Source: Tritrichomonas foetus (lineage: Eukaryota; Parabasalia; Tritrichomonadida; Tritrichomonadidae). Taken from it: DNA of 28,484 nt. The DNA lies in contig MLAK01000186.1 of assembly GCA_001839685.1 (NCBI GenBank), positions 102,496 through 130,979 of the forward strand, given 5' to 3'. Within the stretch, counting starts at the first letter, position 1. Every line of letters starts with the position of its first letter. Position numbers and translations under genes: made by a program. Positions 7,097 through 15,224 of this stretch are shown in pieces. The notes beneath the pieces are model-generated. The model searched no databases and was not told where the DNA came from. It was given only the letters and a program-made list of their open reading frames with translations.

Positions 7097-9931
7097 ATGG
7101 AAGAAATTTGTCAAATTTTTCAGCAGACTCTCGTCCCAGACAATGAAATTATTGGACTTGCTACCCAAAAATTAATCGAAATCTATCAGAATCCAGCCAA
7201 CATTCAAATAATAATTCAGATAATTTTAAATATTCCAGATATCATCATCAAAAGATCCGCCCTTTCTGGTCTCAAAATGATGATGAATAATCACTGGACA
7301 AGTTTTTTTGAAGGAAATCCAGTTGGCGACGAATTAAAAAATCAATTATTTATTCTTTTTCAAACTTTTCAAAATGATGAAAATTTATCAAATTCTATCG
7401 TTGATTGTTTATCGCCAATATTAGAGACCCAGGGAATTCAATGGACTGAATTTATGGCTTTTTTAAACCAGAATTTAACTTCGTCTTCAATAAAATCACT
7501 TTCTATTATTTTAAAACACACAACACAAGATAAATTAACACCTGAATTTCTCACATTTTGTGTATCAATAATTCAAAAAAGTATGTCGACTAATAACCCA
7601 AACCTCATTTTCAGCTCGACTGATATTTTCATAATTTTAGTTCGTTTGCTTCCTCTTCAATTTTCTGAAGTATTATCTCAATTATTCTCAGTTTATTTCA
7701 ATTTATTTGTTCAAAATCCTGATTTTAACTTAGCAAAAGCAATAGCGAGCTCATTTGATGCAAAAAATCCATTTTTTAATGCAAGTGATTTACTTTCAAA
7801 TCTTATTCAATTAGCCACACAATCAACAAAAAATGCTAGAATTTGCTATATTATTATTCGAAAATTAATCTCAGTTTTTGGTAAAAACTTAAGAATTCAT
7901 TTTAATTCAGTAATTCAAGCAACTATGACAATTGTCGCATCAATGTTTTCAGATGATTGTTATGATGTTGATCATGATGCAAATTATATTGCTGATGTTG
8001 CTCGAAAATGTTGCAAACGATGTGAATCAAATGATTTTGTTAATTTATTATCACAATTTTTGATTATTCCCAATAATGTTACACCACATCAACTGTTTGC
8101 AATTCTAGAATTAATTCATTCCACAATTTCTGAGGTAGGAACTGCTATTTCTTCAATTTATGAAAATGTTCTACAAATTATTTCAAATTGTATTAATATA
8201 GAAAATCATACAATTCAAGAACTAGCTTTAATTTGTTTAATTGACTTAATTGAGGAATATCCAGAATTATTTGAAGATAATGCTGAAGAAATGTTTAAAG
8301 CTATTGTGAATAAAATTAATTGTCAACATCATCTCATTATGGAACTGACAATCAAAGCACTTTCACAAATTCTTCTGAAATCAGAAATTGATTCTTCTCT
8401 TTTAATTCCGATTTTCCCATCTTTTATCTCAGCTGCTGAACAAAGTAGTGGTTCAATTAAAGCCAACATAATTCTTTTAATATGTGGTTTTGTTTTTTCA
8501 CTTGCTGACGAAATTTCACCTTTTGTTTCACGAATAGCACCAGTTATCATTCGTGGAACCCAAGATTCTGATTGTGAAGTTCAAGGAAGGGCAATTGAAA
8601 CACTTGGTTCCATTATTATGTTTGCACCACAAGAATGTGAACCATTTATTCAACAATCAATGACTTTGTTCATCGAAGCACTCGATCATGAAGAAATCTG
8701 TTGCTCTGCATTTTATGCTTTAATTTATGCAACAAAAGCAACACTTCCAATTGATCCTTTCATTGAAATGGCTCTTCTTAAAGCAATTGAAATTGCTGCA
8801 CCTAATACTGATAACTTAACAAGTAATGTTTTAATGATGATGGAGGATTCCATTCGTTTCATGAATACAGCTCTAAGAATTCGCCCAAATGCATGTGATC
8901 GATGGCGTCCAGTCATTGGTGCGTGTTGTTTGACAGCAATTAAGTCTGAAGACGAAGATATTATTCGACCAGCAACAATGGGACTTCTTAGATCATTAAA
9001 CGGTGATGCTACTAATCCTATTATTTGTGAAGCGTTAATGGCAAATGTTCGATCTGATAATAAATTGACTGCAGCAGCAACTTTTCATGGAATTTCGTAT
9101 ATTTTAAAGACAACACAAAAAGTAGATATGGAATTTTTAAATCAATTATTCCAATGTGCAATTGAAGCACTAAATCGCCAATTACCTTGCCAAATTTCCG
9201 AGAAAAATGATGAACAAATTTTGGCTAATTTCGACGAAAAAATTTTAAATGATGTTTTTTGTTTCCTTTCAACTTTTGCCGAAAAATTAGCACCACAATT
9301 TCCTGTTTCTGATTTGTTTGGTTTGATTGTGTCACATAATGGACAAGTTTCACAATATGAAACAGAATTTAGTTTATCGCCGATAGTTTCATATGTAAAT
9401 GTTGTTCCACAAAATGAAATTTATCCACACATTTTAATATTTGTGTTACAGCTCACTCCAAATTCACAGACTAAATGGCCATTTGCTTTAATAAAATCAA
9501 TTGTTCAGCACAATGTTGATTTGATTATTCCACACTTGAATCAAATTCTTCCAATTTGTGAAAATCGAATAGAAGATAATAAATCAGCTTTATCTTTATT
9601 ATGTCTTCTTTCGAATATTCCAAATTTCCCAATCCAAAATTTTTTCCAAAAAATGCTTGAAAAAGCACCAATTAAAGGTGACATAAATGAAATGTTATTT
9701 ATTTGGTCAAGGATTTTAGATATAATGGAACAAAACTCAGAATTGTTTGAGGCTTTGATCCCAGCCCTGTCTTTGAAATGTGCAAAGTTATTGAATTATT
9801 GTCAAGATTCGCTCCCTGCAAAATTTTCGATGAGGTTGCTTCAGATCATTAAAAATTTCATAGCAAAGAATCCCGAAATTGCACAACAATTTACTCGGTT
9901 TGGGTATGTCTGCCAGCATCTTCAAATGTAA
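7097..9931 (+). CDS. Importin-beta-type karyopherin (IPO4/Kap123-like HEAT protein)
   Basis: 944 aa, within the 850-1100 aa range of importin-beta family receptors. The whole protein is hydrophobic alpha-helical repeats with no signal peptide or membrane segment. The N-terminus (1-80: LATQKLIEIYQNPANIQ...RSALSGLKMMMNNHW) has the layout of an IBN_N repeat, with helix pairs of the type A..kLi...qnP and a.i.lKn.i..hW. The block EVQGRAIETLGSIIMFAPQECEPFIQQSMTLFIEAL (about 494-529) resembles the central HEAT repeats of importin-4/importin-5, where RAIEcLG-type helices recur. It would carry cargo such as ribosomal proteins or histones through nuclear pores in a Ran-dependent way; that role is inferred from the family. 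The subfamily is tentative; exportin or CSE1 types fit less well. The stop codon lies in TGTAAATT (TAAA overlap). No intron. Confidence 0.78.
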   Translation: MEEICQIFQQTLVPDNEIIGLATQKLIEIYQNPANIQIIIQIILNIPDIIIKRSALSGLKMMMNNHWTSFFEGNPVGDELKNQLFILFQTFQNDENLSNSIVDCLSPILETQGIQWTEFMAFLNQNLTSSSIKSLSIILKHTTQDKLTPEFLTFCVSIIQKSMSTNNPNLIFSSTDIFIILVRLLPLQFSEVLSQLFSVYFNLFVQNPDFNLAKAIASSFDAKNPFFNASDLLSNLIQLATQSTKNARICYIIIRKLISVFGKNLRIHFNSVIQATMTIVASMFSDDCYDVDHDANYIADVARKCCKRCESNDFVNLLSQFLIIPNNVTPHQLFAILELIHSTISEVGTAISSIYENVLQIISNCINIENHTIQELALICLIDLIEEYPELFEDNAEEMFKAIVNKINCQHHLIMELTIKALSQILLKSEIDSSLLIPIFPSFISAAEQSSGSIKANIILLICGFVFSLADEISPFVSRIAPVIIRGTQDSDCEVQGRAIETLGSIIMFAPQECEPFIQQSMTLFIEALDHEEICCSAFYALIYATKATLPIDPFIEMALLKAIEIAAPNTDNLTSNVLMMMEDSIRFMNTALRIRPNACDRWRPVIGACCLTAIKSEDEDIIRPATMGLLRSLNGDATNPIICEALMANVRSDNKLTAAATFHGISYILKTTQKVDMEFLNQLFQCAIEALNRQLPCQISEKNDEQILANFDEKILNDVFCFLSTFAEKLAPQFPVSDLFGLIVSHNGQVSQYETEFSLSPIVSYVNVVPQNEIYPHILIFVLQLTPNSQTKWPFALIKSIVQHNVDLIIPHLNQILPICENRIEDNKSALSLLCLLSNIPNFPIQNFFQKMLEKAPIKGDINEMLFIWSRILDIMEQNSELFEALIPALSLKCAKLLNYCQDSLPAKFSMRLLQIIKNFIAKNPEIAQQFTRFGYVCQHLQM

Positions 9932-10697
9932 ATTTTATAAAAATCGATTGTGTGTTATTAATAAACATTTTTTAGAAACCATTTTTTCGCATTTTATTAC
10001 GAAGCTATTTTAACCCGAGTTACAATATGTATGATTTTAATCTTGAAATTGAGAATTGAAATCGTTATTGTGTGAAAATTTGTTTACCAACAAATAAGAA
10101 GTGTTAAAAATTCCCAAACAATCAGAACACATTCACAAACAATCANNNNNNNNNNNNNNNNNNNNNNNNNNNNNNNNNNNNNNNNNNNNNNNNNNNNNNN
10201 NNNNNNNNNNNNNNNNNNNNNNNNNNNNNNNNNNNNNNNNNNNNNNNNNNNNNNNNNNNNNNNNNNNNNNNNNNNNNNNNNNNNNNNNNNNNNNNNNNNN
10301 NNNNNNNNNNNNNNNNNNNNNNNNNNNNNNNNNNNNNNNNNNNNNNNNNNNNNNNNNNNNNNNNNNNNNNNNNNNNNNNNNNNNNNNNNNNNNNNNNNNN
10401 NNNNNNNNNNNNNNNNNNNNNNNNNNNNNNNNNNNNNNNNNNNNNNNNNNNNNNNNNNNNNNNNNNNNNNNNNNNNNNNNNNNNNNNNNNNNNNNNNNNN
10501 NNNNNNNNNNNNNNNNNNNNNNNNNNNNNNNNAACACATTCACAAACAATCAGAACACATTCACAAACAATTAAAACAAATTCATGATTTCTAGCAACAA
10601 GCAAACTGAGTGTATGATAATAATTTTCATGGAAACAAATTTTTTATCAAAATGAAATACAAATAAATGTTTAATCACATTTGAAAACCTAAAAAAA
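9932..10697. other. Convergent spacer with assembly gap
   Basis: Non-coding stretch between the karyopherin and Rab 3' ends. It includes 387 unknown bases (10146-10532) inside a 21-bp tandem repeat. Frames running through the N's are artefacts. AATAAA-like sequences soon after the karyopherin stop (9958-9965) and before the Rab end (about 10660-10672, minus strand) are plausible 3'-processing signals. Confidence 0.7.
10115..10587. repeat. 21-bp tandem repeat interrupted by a 387-bp N gap
   Basis: Left flank: a partial copy at 10115-10125 and an almost full copy at 10126-10145. The N's start at 10146 and end at 10532. Right flank: full copies at 10533-10553 and 10554-10574 plus a decayed one to about 10587. 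The unit reads AACACATTCACAAACAATCA followed by G. The gap therefore almost surely hides more copies that the assembler could not resolve. The 21-bp period keeps all frames open, which explains spurious long reading frames here. Confidence 0.92.
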
Positions 10698-11306
10698 CTA
10701 ATGACAGCATTTCTTTTTCTCATTTTTCTGAGTCTCCTGAGAAACATTTACCGATTCTAGTGTTCCTACTCGTTTCAGATTCTTTTTTTGTGTAGTTTGA
10801 ACGAGATTCAAATATGACGAAATCATTGATTCAAAAGCGATATCAACACCATTTCCATTCATCGCACTTGCTTCCACATATGAAACATTGAGTGATTCTG
10901 CCAAGGACATGGCTTCATCAAATTTTACAGTCCGATTTGGAAGATCTGTTTTATTGCCGCAAATCGAAATTACAACGTCTGGACTCATTTCTTTGACTTG
11001 GCTGACCCACTCGGAAAGCGATTTGAATGAAGTTTCGTCATCAACAGAATATACGATAAGCGCCATTTGAGCATCGCGGTAGTACATCGGTGTAAGCGTA
11101 CGATAGACTTCTTGTCCGGCTGTATCCCAGATCGCCAGATCGATTTTCTGGCCATCAAGGCAAATTTGTTTCGATTGAAAAGATGCAGCGACCGTTTGAG
11201 GTACGTCTGGTGTGAAAGTGTCGACAACGTAACGAGACAAAAGAGCGGTCTTGCCGACACCTGATTCTCCTAATAAAACGATCTTCGCTGAGAGAACTTC
11301 ACACAT
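10698..11306 (-). CDS. Rab-family small GTPase (Rab5-group-like)
   Basis: 202 aa. Guanine-nucleotide motifs are in order: P-loop GESGVGKT (13-20), switch I threonine in PQTVAASF (36-43), WDTAGQE (60-66), GNKTD (117-121) and EASA (145-148). AASF after the switch I threonine and PMYYRDAQMALIVYS (73-87) are closest to the Rab5/21/22 group, pointing to endosomal traffic. The hypervariable tail ends KKKCCH, a CCX-type prenylation signal expected to be geranylgeranylated. Oddities: Switch I lacks the usual T-I-G (it reads T-V-A), and the arginine normally after WDTAGQE is valine (67). The P-loop glycine and the catalytic glutamine (65) are kept, so GTP hydrolysis is likely. The start is the only ATG upstream of the P-loop. 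The gene converges with the karyopherin. Confidence 0.92.
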   Translation of the reverse strand: MCEVLSAKIVLLGESGVGKTALLSRYVVDTFTPDVPQTVAASFQSKQICLDGQKIDLAIWDTAGQEVYRTLTPMYYRDAQMALIVYSVDDETSFKSLSEWVSQVKEMSPDVVISICGNKTDLPNRTVKFDEAMSLAESLNVSYVEASAMNGNGVDIAFESMISSYLNLVQTTQKKNLKRVGTLESVNVSQETQKNEKKKCCH

Positions 11307-11859
11307 TTATTTTTTGGCAATTTATTTACATCGAATTTGAAAATGACCTTTTTTACACCTTTCAATTGTGCGAATTAATTGAGAACAAATTTTAAACGAA
11401 ATAATAATGTATGACCAGATAATATCAGAAAAGTGAAAATTAAAGCGAATCGATATATTAACAAACACTGACAAATCTATAATTTTATCAATTTGCATTG
11501 GTGGGATATTTAGAACCAGAAACACATTTGTTGAATTCTATGAAATACATAGAAACCATTTTTGATATTGATGGATTACATCAAAGAGTTAACTCAGTCT
11601 TTCAGTTGTTGATAAAAACGAAATATTATGATTTTATTTTCAGTTTTTGCAAGAAAAATAAATGAATTTCTTGCATAAATGGAAATATTACATTATTCAT
11701 TGATGTTAAGATCACGTCATGATGATAATAGATTGAATTACTGGAAATTGACTTTAAAATCATAATCAATAGGAATAAAGTTTGTTAGATGAATATTCAG
11801 ATAAAGAAAACAACTAAGTAAAAAAAAAAAAAAAAAAAAGGTACTTTCAAGAATCGAAC
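11307..11859. other. Non-coding spacer between Rab and U6 genes
   Basis: About 550 bp without a coding gene. It contains the Rab promoter side, a 9-bp perfect hairpin (11648-11656 with 11667-11675, TGCAAGAAA arms, 10-nt loop) and a 20-nt A-run at 11820-11839. Read on the minus strand, the A-run is a T20 tract 20 bp beyond the U6 terminator. Confidence 0.55.
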
Positions 11860-11959
11860 AAAAAACTGTTTTTGCACTCGATGGTGATATTAGGGTCATC
11901 TTTGTCCAAGGACCATGCTAAATTTCTCTGTATCGTTGGGATGAAAATAGCCGAACATT
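11860..11959 (-). ncRNA. U6: U6 spliceosomal small nuclear RNA
   Basis: On the minus strand the central block reads AACGATACAGAGAA, then ATTTAGCATGG. It matches the universally conserved U6 core (human AACGATACAGAGAAGATTAGCATGG), with the same spacing and two changes. The ACAGAGA box, which pairs with the 5' splice site, is at 11925-11931. The catalytic AGC triad is at 11917-11919. The internal stem-loop is at 11894-11914 and folds as GGUC-CUU / AAG-AU-GACC around a GGACA loop, keeping a bulge next to the 3' strand where U6 binds catalytic magnesium. A 5' hairpin AAUG-UUCGGC-UAUU is at 11946-11959. The T6 tract at 11860-11865 would end an RNA polymerase III transcript. The distance from the 5' hairpin to the core is shorter than in animals. 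Exact ends are estimates (about 100 nt). It lies 120 bp upstream of a divergent protein gene. Confidence 0.92.
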
Positions 11960-12079
11960 AACAACTAGGTTAAAATCTCAGCTAATAATTAAAAGAGATT
12001 TTTTCCTTTTCATCAATCTTTTTCCGCTTACTTGTTTTTCTTCTGTTTCAAAAAAAACCAAAATCCCCCTGTATTATCA

Positions 12080-14686
12080 ATGGAAGATATTTTACCCTCG
12101 CCAACCCCTAAAGAACTCAAGCAAAAAAGTGAAACAAAAAGATACGAAAAAAGCAGCAGACGAAACAGGCCACGATCTCTTCCACATTTTCATCAATATG
12201 CCATTCCCAAAACGAAGCACCGAATCAGCCTCGCAGCCGCGTCAAAGCCAGAACCACAAAATTCCAAACGATGCGAAGAAATTGTAGACGAACTTACGAA
12301 TTACTTATCGAATTCCAGACTGAAATTTACTTCTCACTGCCGCCTTCAAATGAACCAACAAGTGAAATCAATCATGCAGACATGTAAAAGATATACAAAA
12401 CGATACTTGAAACAATCAACGGCTTCAATCGAATTTTGGAGGCAATGGTATAATTTGAAAGAATTGATGTTTACAGACTTAAGTGAAAATATTACCAAAT
12501 TGGATTCACGGTGCTCAAATTATCTGACACAGCTTTTGAATTCAACTTCGCCTGACGAAAAATCACAAAATAATCAAAATTCAAAACTACTCAGCACAGA
12601 TTCAAGTGAAAGTGAAAAAGTTCATCATTCAAGCGATAGTGATTCAAATGAAGAAGACCAAATTGAACAAAATCATGAAAATAATGAAAACCAAAATTCC
12701 ATTCAAAAAGAAAATGAAATAAATGATGAAAATGAAATAAAATCTGAAAATGAAATAAAATCTGAAAATGAAATAAAATCTGAAAATGAAAGAAAATCTG
12801 AAAATGAAAGAAATGATGATAATGAGAAAAGTGAAAATGAAAGAAATGATGAAAGTGAAACAAAAGAAAATGAAAGAAATGAAAATGAGAAGAGTGAAGA
12901 TGAAAAATCAGATGTTGACAATGTTTCATTAATTCATCATAAAATTCTAGAAATTCAAAATTTATTTGAATCAACCAGCGATCAAATTTCATTGCTAAAA
13001 AAGGTAAAAGATGAAATAGATTTACAAGCCCTTCCAGATAAAAATTTTCTTAATTTGATCACTTTGACAATTCAAACTTTCTCAGATTTTCGTGACGCAA
13101 CAACCAACAAGAATATTCTCCAACAAAAAACAGAACTTTATGAAGAAGAATTTAAGAAATATTTTGACCAACCTCACCAAAATCTCATTCTTTCATCAAA
13201 CAAACAAAACAATAATGATAATGGTCAAATAGATAGTCAAATGAACGGTCAAATCACCAATCAACCCAGCAGTCAAAATGTTACAATGAAAGAAAAGCCC
13301 AAAAAACAACAATCAATGAATCAAAAAGAACTTGAAGAATATTTAAAACTTGTTGAAGAAAATCGTGAAGTAAAAGCTCATTTAAAAAGATCATTGGATA
13401 ACAAACGCCTAAAAGAGAAACGAAAGAAAGAGATCGAAGAAAAATATCAAGAAGAAATTGAAAAAAATCAAAAAACGATAAAGACTCTTCAAAAGAAACG
13501 AAATATTTCCGACAATGCCTTGGCCGAACTTCAAATGCTGAATCCTGAAATTGATTTCCTGAAAAGTGAATTGAACGATTTACAAAAGAAAATCAAACCA
13601 TTGAAAGATTATGTTACTCAAATTGAACAAGAAGATTTAAATAAAATTCAAGAACAAATTGATACACTCACTTTGGAAAACAGTAAATTAGAAAACGAAA
13701 ATAAAGACATTAGCCATTCGATTTTATCGAAAGAAGAAATAGTTTATTTGAATCAAATTTTAGGGAAAGGTCCTTCTTCAAATTTACTTCAATTAAGAAA
13801 CCAAATTCTTTGCAAACAATATGATATTGTTTTAATGAGAACATCTGAAAGAGCTGAGATAGAAATTGATGATCCAGTAAACATTAAAATCGAATACGAA
13901 AGATTGAAAAATGCAAGACAAGAACTTCTTTTGAATATTTCGAAAGAAAAACAAAAAATTAAAAATCAAATTGGATTGAATGAAACGAAATTGAATAACA
14001 ATATGAATGAATTGGATGAGCTTTTAAAGAAAATTAAAAATGAAGCAAATAAAGAATCTATTTTGAAACACGAAAACAATTTTTATACCATTTACCAACA
14101 CACACAAAATGAAATCAACAAAATTCGATCAAAAACAAAAATTTCTTTAACTTCGCTTTCAGATACAAATCCACCAAATCATTCAAATGCTGGAAAAGAT
14201 GTTAAAAACGAACACAAACAGGAAAATTTAAATTCGAATGACGAAATCATGTTGGAATCGAAAGAAATTTGTATAAATGAAATAAAAAGTGAAATTCCTA
14301 TTATGGAAAATGAAATAAATTCATTGAAAACTTTAACTAACGAAATCCTTACTTTATCTGACGATTTTGGAAATAAAGCGAAAAATCACAGAACAGATGA
14401 AATAATGAATGGCTTCCTTTTACAAATTATGCAAAAGAAAATTGATTCTGATGTTGATGTAAACAAAGAAATTGAAAAAGCAATTGCACAAAATGAAGCA
14501 ATTAAAAGCAAACTTGCTCAAACTTTGGCAAAAGCAAATGAGCACTTGAGTGATTTATCAACCAGGGTTGGAAGTGAAAAAACTGAAGATCCAATCGAAA
14601 TTTTGCAGAATTTGGCAAAAAATCTGAACGAAATTTCTTCAATGGAAAGAGAAAGTATTCGTAATATTGGTTCAACTAATTCATAA
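12080..14686 (+). CDS. Large coiled-coil protein with acidic repeat region, unknown function
   Basis: 868 aa from the ATG at 12080. The frame stays open 48 nt further upstream but only to a TTG, so the ATG was chosen; TTATCAATGG puts a TCA directly at the start. Not recognised as any named family. Residues 1-60 are basic and Pro/Ser-rich. About 60-170 is a Cys-containing helical block (CEEIVDELTNYL...FWRQWYNLKELMF). About 190-275 is an extremely acidic Asn/Glu/Ser/Lys low-complexity tract built on an 18-bp tandem repeat. About 280-360 is helical, 385-425 is Gln/Asn-rich, and about 425-690 is a long charged coiled coil (LEEYLKLVEENREVKAHLKRSLDNKRLKEKRKKEIEEKYQEEI..). A shorter coil closes the protein. 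No membrane segment or signal peptide. A structural or cytoskeletal role is likely but unproven. It is divergent from U6 and followed by a second coiled-coil gene on the same strand. Confidence 0.85.
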   Translation: MEDILPSPTPKELKQKSETKRYEKSSRRNRPRSLPHFHQYAIPKTKHRISLAAASKPEPQNSKRCEEIVDELTNYLSNSRLKFTSHCRLQMNQQVKSIMQTCKRYTKRYLKQSTASIEFWRQWYNLKELMFTDLSENITKLDSRCSNYLTQLLNSTSPDEKSQNNQNSKLLSTDSSESEKVHHSSDSDSNEEDQIEQNHENNENQNSIQKENEINDENEIKSENEIKSENEIKSENERKSENERNDDNEKSENERNDESETKENERNENEKSEDEKSDVDNVSLIHHKILEIQNLFESTSDQISLLKKVKDEIDLQALPDKNFLNLITLTIQTFSDFRDATTNKNILQQKTELYEEEFKKYFDQPHQNLILSSNKQNNNDNGQIDSQMNGQITNQPSSQNVTMKEKPKKQQSMNQKELEEYLKLVEENREVKAHLKRSLDNKRLKEKRKKEIEEKYQEEIEKNQKTIKTLQKKRNISDNALAELQMLNPEIDFLKSELNDLQKKIKPLKDYVTQIEQEDLNKIQEQIDTLTLENSKLENENKDISHSILSKEEIVYLNQILGKGPSSNLLQLRNQILCKQYDIVLMRTSERAEIEIDDPVNIKIEYERLKNARQELLLNISKEKQKIKNQIGLNETKLNNNMNELDELLKKIKNEANKESILKHENNFYTIYQHTQNEINKIRSKTKISLTSLSDTNPPNHSNAGKDVKNEHKQENLNSNDEIMLESKEICINEIKSEIPIMENEINSLKTLTNEILTLSDDFGNKAKNHRTDEIMNGFLLQIMQKKIDSDVDVNKEIEKAIAQNEAIKSKLAQTLAKANEHLSDLSTRVGSEKTEDPIEILQNLAKNLNEISSMERESIRNIGSTNS
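12728..12817 (+). repeat. 18-bp coding minisatellite (SENEIK/SENERK repeats)
   Basis: Five consecutive 18-bp units inside the coiled-coil gene, starting GAAAATGAAATAAAATCT at 12728, 12746 and 12764, with variants at 12782 and 12800. They encode ENEIKS-type hexapeptides. Looser copies of the GAAAATGA word continue to about 12905. The in-frame period suggests length variation between strains without frameshift. Confidence 0.93.
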
Positions 14687-15224
14687 CTTCTCTATTATAT
14701 ATAGATTGATACTGTTTTATACAGTTTTATATATAGTGTTCCTATCTGTACTATGTTTTTTATTGTTTTGTGTAAAGATTCGGATTATGAACTAAAATAT
14801 CAATAAAATTTGTTTGAAATGCATATTTTTTTATTTATTAATTAATTTTTAATAAACTTAACTCGATAATTATCAAAGTATTGATCAAATGACTAATTTT
14901 TTTTAAATGTGAAATTGTATAAAATAATGTTCTTGTGTGAATAGTTTAAAATTTCATCATTTTATAGAAAATGGTGTTTAGTTTCAATTTTCTTGGATAA
15001 ATGGACCGATAGTCTTTTTGGATGAGGGAAACTTCAAGAAATATTGAATAGGCACAAAATTGCAATTCCTCAGAAAATATATTCCAATTTTTTTTGAAAA
15101 AAGTTATTTGATCACAGAAAAAAGGATATTTACTCACTCAAAAAATTCATGTGCCCGTTTATTAATTACAAACCTAGTTTTCTTCAGAAAATTGAAAAGA
15201 GACAGTTTATTAAAATTTATACTC
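14687..15224. other. Spacer between the two coiled-coil genes
   Basis: 538 bp. The last 165 bp stay in frame with the downstream gene but contain no ATG. A small palindrome (ACTGT-TTTAT-ACAGT, about 14711-14725) lies within TATATATA-rich DNA just after the upstream gene. AATAAA occurs at about 14801. No gene recognised on either strand. Confidence 0.6.

Noticed and set aside
10084..10604. Long open frames on both strands across the N gap
   Set aside because: They consist of unknown bases flanked by a 21-bp tandem repeat whose period keeps every frame open.
12032..12079. Upstream extension of the first coiled-coil gene
   Set aside because: The extension begins with TTG, not ATG; the first in-frame ATG is at 12080 and has a TCA directly before it. 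TTG starts are not expected in nuclear eukaryotic genes.
12591..12992. Phe/His-rich and Ser/Phe-rich minus-strand frames
   Set aside because: Antisense of the A-rich acidic repeat; TTC/TTT/CAT repeats are the mirror of GAA/AAA/ATG codons.
15060..15224. 55-residue N-terminal extension of the second coiled-coil gene
   Set aside because: The first codon is TTG and there is no Met before 15225; the composition is unlike the rest of the protein.
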